A stretch of DNA of 64,000 bases, taken from positions 1-64,000 of the forward strand of contig NW_027445255.1 in NCBI RefSeq assembly GCF_048569485.1. Direction: 5' to 3'. Shown one piece after another: positions 57,353 through 64,000 of the stretch. Positions within the stretch are counted from its first letter, which is position 1. Each line of letters begins with the position of its first letter. Under the pieces are notes generated by a model that saw only the letters and a list, made by a program, of their open reading frames with translations, was not told the origin of the DNA and did no database searches. The position numbers were made by a program, and so were the translations under genes. The stretch comes from Anomaloglossus baeobatrachus (lineage: Eukaryota > Chordata > Amphibia > Anura > Aromobatidae).

Positions 57353-58743
57353 AACCAGAATTGGTTTGGGCCTCGAGTGGCACCCTGGCCTATGCCGGAC
57401 ACATCTTAGGGAGAGAGAGCGAGAGGGAGACAAACCCACGCCTACACAAGACATTTTGTCACCCAAGCCAACCCTTGAAAAGGCTGCTTTGCAGAGCCAA
57501 AACAAGAAGAATGGTGCGTTTTGCAGCCGCCGCCCACTGCAATGAATCTGAATAACTCCTCCTTTAGGGCGCAAGCAACTCCCCTCCCCCTTGCAGTCTT
57601 TCCAATTCACGATACAAAAAGACGGACAGGACAGGTTGCCTGACTTTCCGTCACTGCCACCCTTTGCCATCCTTACCCGTAGAAAGCCCTTTCATCATCC
57701 CCAAACCCTAATCTTTTCCCTTTCCTTCCCAGCCCCCAAACCCTGCCCTCTGTACCTTTCTCACCACCCGCTTCCCTTCTCCTGTCATCCCCCTACCACC
57801 CGGGAAAAAAAGAGATTGCCCCCTCCTTCCACTAGCCCACCCTCCCACCCAAAGAACAACTTCTTCTGCGCAGCTTGTTTTCTAGGCAGCAGCGCTATTG
57901 TGATGTCATCGGGGGGCATTGTGACAAGCCGCCAGTGTTCCGTCTCTTCATGTTGTGCACAGTTCAAACGGAAAATACATCAACAGGCAGACTACAGAAA
58001 AGCTTACTATCAAAGGTTAGAGGGGGGCTTTCTCAGAGGGCTTTTTACAGTTTTTCTATTCCCAATTAGCCGTTTAAGTGTACTTATTGAAAGTAGTAAT
58101 TCTTTCATAGGCCGCCCTTTCTTAGTATTTGACGTTCCTTATATTGCGGTATGAGGCTTCGCAGTAGGTTGCAAACATTCATCACCCATGACTGTCCCCA
58201 ATTGAGCTCAGAAGCTCAATGTCTATCATGACCTCTCTTTTAGAATGTCCAAGAGCAAGCAAACTATTCCTCCAGGAGAGGGCGCCAACAGACTACTAAA
58301 GAGATCATCATTACTCAAAGAAAACCCCAAAAACCAATGCATGATAGGAATAAACAGGTAACTTTCTTTGGAGTGGAAGCGGAGAGATCGCACCAGATGC
58401 CAATTCTAGATGTTATCACACCTGTGGTCACTGCAGCAGCAGGTGAATCCACTTTGTCCAAAAGGGATCTATTCCATTCAATTGCAAATGATCTAGATAA
58501 GACAGAGAACTGCAGCACGGGGACATAGCCGAGTTGGTCAGGTTGAGTGGTGATGAGTTTGCTATTTGGATGAATAAAGAAAGTCAAAAGTGTGAAAGAT
58601 AAAAAACAAAAGGAGGAAGTGTGAAAAGTGAATGGGCCAAATTGAGGTGCATATGAAGACGTATGCTTTCTTCCAATTCATTAAATCGGGCTAATATGAA
58701 TCAGGTGAATTGAGTTCTGCTTTTGGAAACTGGGTTAAGAAGG

Positions 58744-58930
58744 GGTGCACCGTTCCTGGAGGTACTGCAATACCAGGTCAATGCGTGGAGTGGACAGAGC
58801 AAGCTCTTTTTCCATCTCCCTGTTCTAAAAATCCATTTAATATATGGTCCCCAGATAGGGGACGTATCAGATATTAAACTGATAAGAACAGATACTACAC
58901 TTGATCTTAGCCAAAAGGCCGAGAAGCGAT
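58744..58930 (-). ncRNA. U2 snRNA gene, copy 28
   Basis: Whole gene; the 3' box is at 58716-58730. Confidence 0.97.
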
Positions 58931-60321
58931 AACCAGAATTGGTTTGGGCCTCGAGTGGCACCCTGGCCTATGCCGGACACATCTTAGGGAGAGAGAGCGA
59001 GAGGGAGACAAACCCACGCCTACACAAGACATTTTGTCACCCAAGCCAACCCTTGAAAAGGCTGCTTTGCAGAGCCAAAACAAGAAGAATGGTGCGTTTT
59101 GCAGCCGCCGCCCACTGCAATGAATCTGAATAACTCCTCCTTTAGGGCGCAAGCAACTCCCCTCCCCCTTGCAGTCTTTCCAATTCACGATACAAAAAGA
59201 CGGACAGGACAGGTTGCCTGACTTTCCGTCACTGCCACCCTTTGCCATCCTTACCCGTAGAAAGCCCTTTCATCATCCCCAAACCCTAATCTTTTCCCTT
59301 TCCTTCCCAGCCCCCAAACCCTGCCCTCTGTACCTTTCTCACCACCCGCTTCCCTTCTCCTGTCATCCCCCTACCACCCGGGAAAAAAAGAGATTGCCCC
59401 CTCCTTCCACTAGCCCACCCTCCCACCCAAAGAACAACTTCTTCTGCGCAGCTTGTTTTCTAGGCAGCAGCGCTATTGTGATGTCATCGGGGGGCATTGT
59501 GACAAGCCGCCAGTGTTCCGTCTCTTCATGTTGTGCACAGTTCAAACGGAAAATACATCAACAGGCAGACTACAGAAAAGCTTACTATCAAAGGTTAGAG
59601 GGGGGCTTTCTCAGAGGGCTTTTTACAGTTTTTCTATTCCCAATTAGCCGTTTAAGTGTACTTATTGAAAGTAGTAATTCTTTCATAGGCCGCCCTTTCT
59701 TAGTATTTGACGTTCCTTATATTGCGGTATGAGGCTTCGCAGTAGGTTGCAAACATTCATCACCCATGACTGTCCCCAATTGAGCTCAGAAGCTCAATGT
59801 CTATCATGACCTCTCTTTTAGAATGTCCAAGAGCAAGCAAACTATTCCTCCAGGAGAGGGCGCCAACAGACTACTAAAGAGATCATCATTACTCAAAGAA
59901 AACCCCAAAAACCAATGCATGATAGGAATAAACAGGTAACTTTCTTTGGAGTGGAAGCGGAGAGATCGCACCAGATGCCAATTCTAGATGTTATCACACC
60001 TGTGGTCACTGCAGCAGCAGGTGAATCCACTTTGTCCAAAAGGGATCTATTCCATTCAATTGCAAATGATCTAGATAAGACAGAGAACTGCAGCACGGGG
60101 ACATAGCCGAGTTGGTCAGGTTGAGTGGTGATGAGTTTGCTATTTGGATGAATAAAGAAAGTCAAAAGTGTGAAAGATAAAAAACAAAAGGAGGAAGTGT
60201 GAAAAGTGAATGGGCCAAATTGAGGTGCATATGAAGACGTATGCTTTCTTCCAATTCATTAAATCGGGCTAATATGAATCAGGTGAATTGAGTTCTGCTT
60301 TTGGAAACTGGGTTAAGAAGG

Positions 60322-60471
60322 GGTGCACCGTTCCTGGAGGTACTGCAATACCAGGTCAATGCGTGGAGTGGACAGAGCAAGCTCTTTTTCCATCTCCCTG
60401 TTCTAAAAATCCATTTAATATATGGTCCCCAGATAGGGGACGTATCAGATATTAAACTGATAAGAACAGAT
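60322..60471 (-). pseudogene. U2 copy 29, split: 3' part
   Basis: Residues 38-187. The 5' part (1-40) is at 61314-61353. Confidence 0.93.
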
Positions 60472-61313
60472 TTTTGATTTAATGAAGCTTTCCAAAGCAC
60501 CGCAAAAAATGCATGACCGAAGTCACACCAAAAACAGTGCAAAGGCTAGGATTCGTGTGGACCCCTCCGTGAGGAGAGGATCCCCAAAAATCAACCCCGT
60601 CCCTCCGAGCCAGAAGGCCACAGCGAGGGTCAGGGATCTTCGGTGCTCCCCCAAGCCGAAGCCTGGTTGAGCCTTGTTGTTGCTCCCAGCGTCCACCGAG
60701 GCATCTTACCCAAGTGGAGTAGGGAGCTACTAGTCGTTGGTTTCGCAGCCGAGACTGCCCGGACCGTCAACCGGTGTTGGTTTCTCAGCCCAAGGCTGAC
60801 CGGACCTCCAACCGGGTGTTGGTTTCTCAGCCCAAGGCTGACCGGACCTCCAACCGGGTGTTGGTTTCTCAGCCCAAGGCTAACCGGACCTCCAACCGGG
60901 TGTTGGTTTCTCAGCCAAAGCTGACCCGGACCTCCAACCGGGTGTTGGTTTCTCAGCCCAAAGCTGACCGGACCTCCGACCGGGATTATAAAAATTTCCC
61001 TTCTTAGCCAGAAGGCCGGGATAGGGCAATATGCTTGGAAAGTATGAATAGGCAAGGCGCGGCGTGCGACAGAGTCTGAGGCTTACCAGGGTCCCAACCT
61101 AGCAAGTTCAGACTCCCTCCAGGGTGTCCATTCCTGGGGCACATTGCACCATAACCCCCACACTTACTCAGTCTAATAGCCTCGATCCTGGTAGGGCCAT
61201 GGTTTCCTCTAGATGGATATACTATCCTCCCAAAGTACTAACAAGCGCAACCTTCCAGTGTGCATTGCATCATTGTACTAAGGTGGCCGGAGCCTTAAAC
61301 CACCTTTTCGAAC
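60472..61313 (-). mobile_element. Short U2-targeted SINE-like element 7 (divergent)
   Basis: An 842-bp insert with the subtype B 5' head and junction but many private changes in the body (about 61031-61150) and 3' part (about 60580-60745). It is the most divergent of the seven, so it is either the oldest or from another source copy. Confidence 0.8.
60735..60981 (-). repeat. 42-bp VNTR in short element 7: one degenerate unit plus five units
   Basis: Three successive units carry TAGCC/TCAGCC-type arms with a TTGGG loop side instead of TTCG. The stem is kept by matching changes in both arms. Confidence 0.88.
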
Positions 61314-61353
61314 GATACTACACTTGATCTTAGCCAAAAGGCCGAGAAGCGAT
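61314..61353 (-). pseudogene. U2 copy 29, split: 5' part
   Basis: Residues 1-40 joined to a normal upstream region. Confidence 0.9.
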
Positions 61354-62744
61354 AACCAGAATTGGTTTGGGCCTCGAGTGGCACCCTGGCCTATGCCGGA
61401 CACATCTTAGGGAGAGAGAGCGAGAGGGAGACAAACCCACGCCTACACAAGACATTTTGTCACCCAAGCCAACCCTTGAAAAGGCTGCTTTGCAGAGCCA
61501 AAACAAGAAGAATGGTGCGTTTTGCAGCCGCCGCCCACTGCAATGAATCTGAATAACTCCTCCTTTAGGGCGCAAGCAACTCCCCTCCCCCTTGCAGTCT
61601 TTCCAATTCACGATACAAAAAGACGGACAGGACAGGTTGCCTGACTTTCCGTCACTGCCACCCTTTGCCATCCTTACCCGTAGAAAGCCCTTTCATCATC
61701 CCCAAACCCTAATCTTTTCCCTTTCCTTCCCAGCCCCCAAACCCTGCCCTCTGTACCTTTCTCACCACCCGCTTCCCTTCTCCTGTCATCCCCCTACCAC
61801 CCGGGAAAAAAAGAGATTGCCCCCTCCTTCCACTAGCCCACCCTCCCACCCAAAGAACAACTTCTTCTGCGCAGCTTGTTTTCTAGGCAGCAGCGCTATT
61901 GTGATGTCATCGGGGGGCATTGTGACAAGCCGCCAGTGTTCCGTCTCTTCATGTTGTGCACAGTTCAAACGGAAAATACATCAACAGGCAGACTACAGAA
62001 AAGCTTACTATCAAAGGTTAGAGGGGGGCTTTCTCAGAGGGCTTTTTACAGTTTTTCTATTCCCAATTAGCCGTTTAAGTGTACTTATTGAAAGTAGTAA
62101 TTCTTTCATAGGCCGCCCTTTCTTAGTATTTGACGTTCCTTATATTGCGGTATGAGGCTTCGCAGTAGGTTGCAAACATTCATCACCCATGACTGTCCCC
62201 AATTGAGCTCAGAAGCTCAATGTCTATCATGACCTCTCTTTTAGAATGTCCAAGAGCAAGCAAACTATTCCTCCAGGAGAGGGCGCCAACAGACTACTAA
62301 AGAGATCATCATTACTCAAAGAAAACCCCAAAAACCAATGCATGATAGGAATAAACAGGTAACTTTCTTTGGAGTGGAAGCGGAGAGATCGCACCAGATG
62401 CCAATTCTAGATGTTATCACACCTGTGGTCACTGCAGCAGCAGGTGAATCCACTTTGTCCAAAAGGGATCTATTCCATTCAATTGCAAATGATCTAGATA
62501 AGACAGAGAACTGCAGCACGGGGACATAGCCGAGTTGGTCAGGTTGAGTGGTGATGAGTTTGCTATTTGGATGAATAAAGAAAGTCAAAAGTGTGAAAGA
62601 TAAAAAACAAAAGGAGGAAGTGTGAAAAGTGAATGGGCCAAATTGAGGTGCATATGAAGACGTATGCTTTCTTCCAATTCATTAAATCGGGCTAATATGA
62701 ATCAGGTGAATTGAGTTCTGCTTTTGGAAACTGGGTTAAGAAGG

Positions 62745-62931
62745 GGTGCACCGTTCCTGGAGGTACTGCAATACCAGGTCAATGCGTGGAGTGGACAGAG
62801 CAAGCTCTTTTTCCATCTCCCTGTTCTAAAAATCCATTTAATATATGGTCCCCAGATAGGGGACGTATCAGATATTAAACTGATAAGAACAGATACTACA
62901 CTTGATCTTAGCCAAAAGGCCGAGAAGCGAT
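62745..62931 (-). ncRNA. U2 snRNA gene, copy 30
   Basis: Whole gene, followed upstream by 1069 bp of spacer to the window end. Confidence 0.97.
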
Positions 62932-64000
62932 AACCAGAATTGGTTTGGGCCTCGAGTGGCACCCTGGCCTATGCCGGACACATCTTAGGGAGAGAGAGCG
63001 AGAGGGAGACAAACCCACGCCTACACAAGACATTTTGTCACCCAAGCCAACCCTTGAAAAGGCTGCTTTGCAGAGCCAAAACAAGAAGAATGGTGCGTTT
63101 TGCAGCCGCCGCCCACTGCAATGAATCTGAATAACTCCTCCTTTAGGGCGCAAGCAACTCCCCTCCCCCTTGCAGTCTTTCCAATTCACGATACAAAAAG
63201 ACGGACAGGACAGGTTGCCTGACTTTCCGTCACTGCCACCCTTTGCCATCCTTACCCGTAGAAAGCCCTTTCATCATCCCCAAACCCTAATCTTTTCCCT
63301 TTCCTTCCCAGCCCCCAAACCCTGCCCTCTGTACCTTTCTCACCACCCGCTTCCCTTCTCCTGTCATCCCCCTACCACCCGGGAAAAAAAGAGATTGCCC
63401 CCTCCTTCCACTAGCCCACCCTCCCACCCAAAGAACAACTTCTTCTGCGCAGCTTGTTTTCTAGGCAGCAGCGCTATTGTGATGTCATCGGGGGGCATTG
63501 TGACAAGCCGCCAGTGTTCCGTCTCTTCATGTTGTGCACAGTTCAAACGGAAAATACATCAACAGGCAGACTACAGAAAAGCTTACTATCAAAGGTTAGA
63601 GGGGGGCTTTCTCAGAGGGCTTTTTACAGTTTTTCTATTCCCAATTAGCCGTTTAAGTGTACTTATTGAAAGTAGTAATTCTTTCATAGGCCGCCCTTTC
63701 TTAGTATTTGACGTTCCTTATATTGCGGTATGAGGCTTCGCAGTAGGTTGCAAACATTCATCACCCATGACTGTCCCCAATTGAGCTCAGAAGCTCAATG
63801 TCTATCATGACCTCTCTTTTAGAATGTCCAAGAGCAAGCAAACTATTCCTCCAGGAGAGGGCGCCAACAGACTACTAAAGAGATCATCATTACTCAAAGA
63901 AAACCCCAAAAACCAATGCATGATAGGAATAAACAGGTAACTTTCTTTGGAGTGGAAGCGGAGAGATCGCACCAGATGCCAATTCTAGATGTTATCACAC

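Larger units (their letters stand above)
1..64000 (-). repeat. Tandem U2 snRNA gene array, 1578-bp unit
   Basis: The whole window is one head-to-tail array. U2 transcription starts lie at 180, 1758, 3337, 4915, 6493, 8071, 9649, 11227, 12805, 15187, 16765, 18343, 20724, 22302, 23880, 30998, 32576, 39701, 41279, 42857, 44435, 46900, 49364, 51759, 54196, 55774, 57352, 58930, 61353 and 62931. Successive starts are 1578 bp apart except where an element has inserted; the step from 1758 to 3337 is 1579. Each unit is a 187-bp gene and a 1391-bp spacer. Spacers are nearly identical from end to end, the sign of concerted evolution by unequal exchange or gene conversion. No protein gene is supported outside the two LINEs. 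Both array ends lie outside the window: it opens inside a U2 gene and closes 1069 bp into a spacer. Confidence 0.97.

Overview
The window lies entirely inside a tandem array of vertebrate-type U2 spliceosomal snRNA genes. All genes read on the minus strand. Each repeat unit is 1578 bp: a 187-bp U2 gene plus a 1391-bp spacer. Thirty U2 loci are visible: 20 whole, one cut by the left window edge, and nine split by an insertion. The U2 sequence, a textbook snRNA 3' box after each gene, a PSE-like block near -45 to -63 and the type of mobile element present all point to a vertebrate. A ray-finned fish is my best guess, from the known range of Keno elements; this is inference.

All nine insertions sit at the same place in the U2 gene, between residues 38 and 39 as read on the antisense strand, and all have the same orientation as U2. 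Two (about 25.42-30.95 kb and 34.12-39.65 kb) are full-length LINEs with two intact ORFs. ORF1 has an RRM-like region and three CCHC knuckles. ORF2 has an APE-type endonuclease, a reverse transcriptase and a C-terminal CCHC motif. The architecture and the U2 target match Keno of the Tx1 group (L1 clade), a LINE family known to insert into U2 genes. The other seven (803-884 bp) encode no protein. They carry a 42-bp VNTR whose RNA folds into cUUCGg hairpins, and share only the last ~10 nt (TTAAATCAAA) with the LINE. They look like a U2-targeted non-autonomous (SINE-like) family that uses the Keno machinery in trans.

Layout: 1-14.2 kb, uninterrupted units (the first two carry homopolymer indels); 14.3-15.2 kb, short element 1; 15.2-19.7 kb, intact units; 19.9-20.7 kb, short element 2; 20.7-25.3 kb, intact units; 25.4-30.9 kb, LINE copy A; one intact U2; 34.1-39.6 kb, LINE copy B; three intact U2; 46-54.2 kb, four consecutive U2 genes each split by a short element; three intact U2; 60.5-61.3 kb, short element 7; then an intact unit and a partial spacer to the window end.

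The parts work as a host-parasite system. The U2 array is homogenised by concerted evolution and gives many identical targets. The LINE endonuclease nicks U2 and its RT primes from the cut. Inserted copies land downstream of an intact U2 promoter and the first 37-52 nt of U2, so the host snRNA promoter could drive them. About 30 percent of the visible U2 loci are disabled this way.
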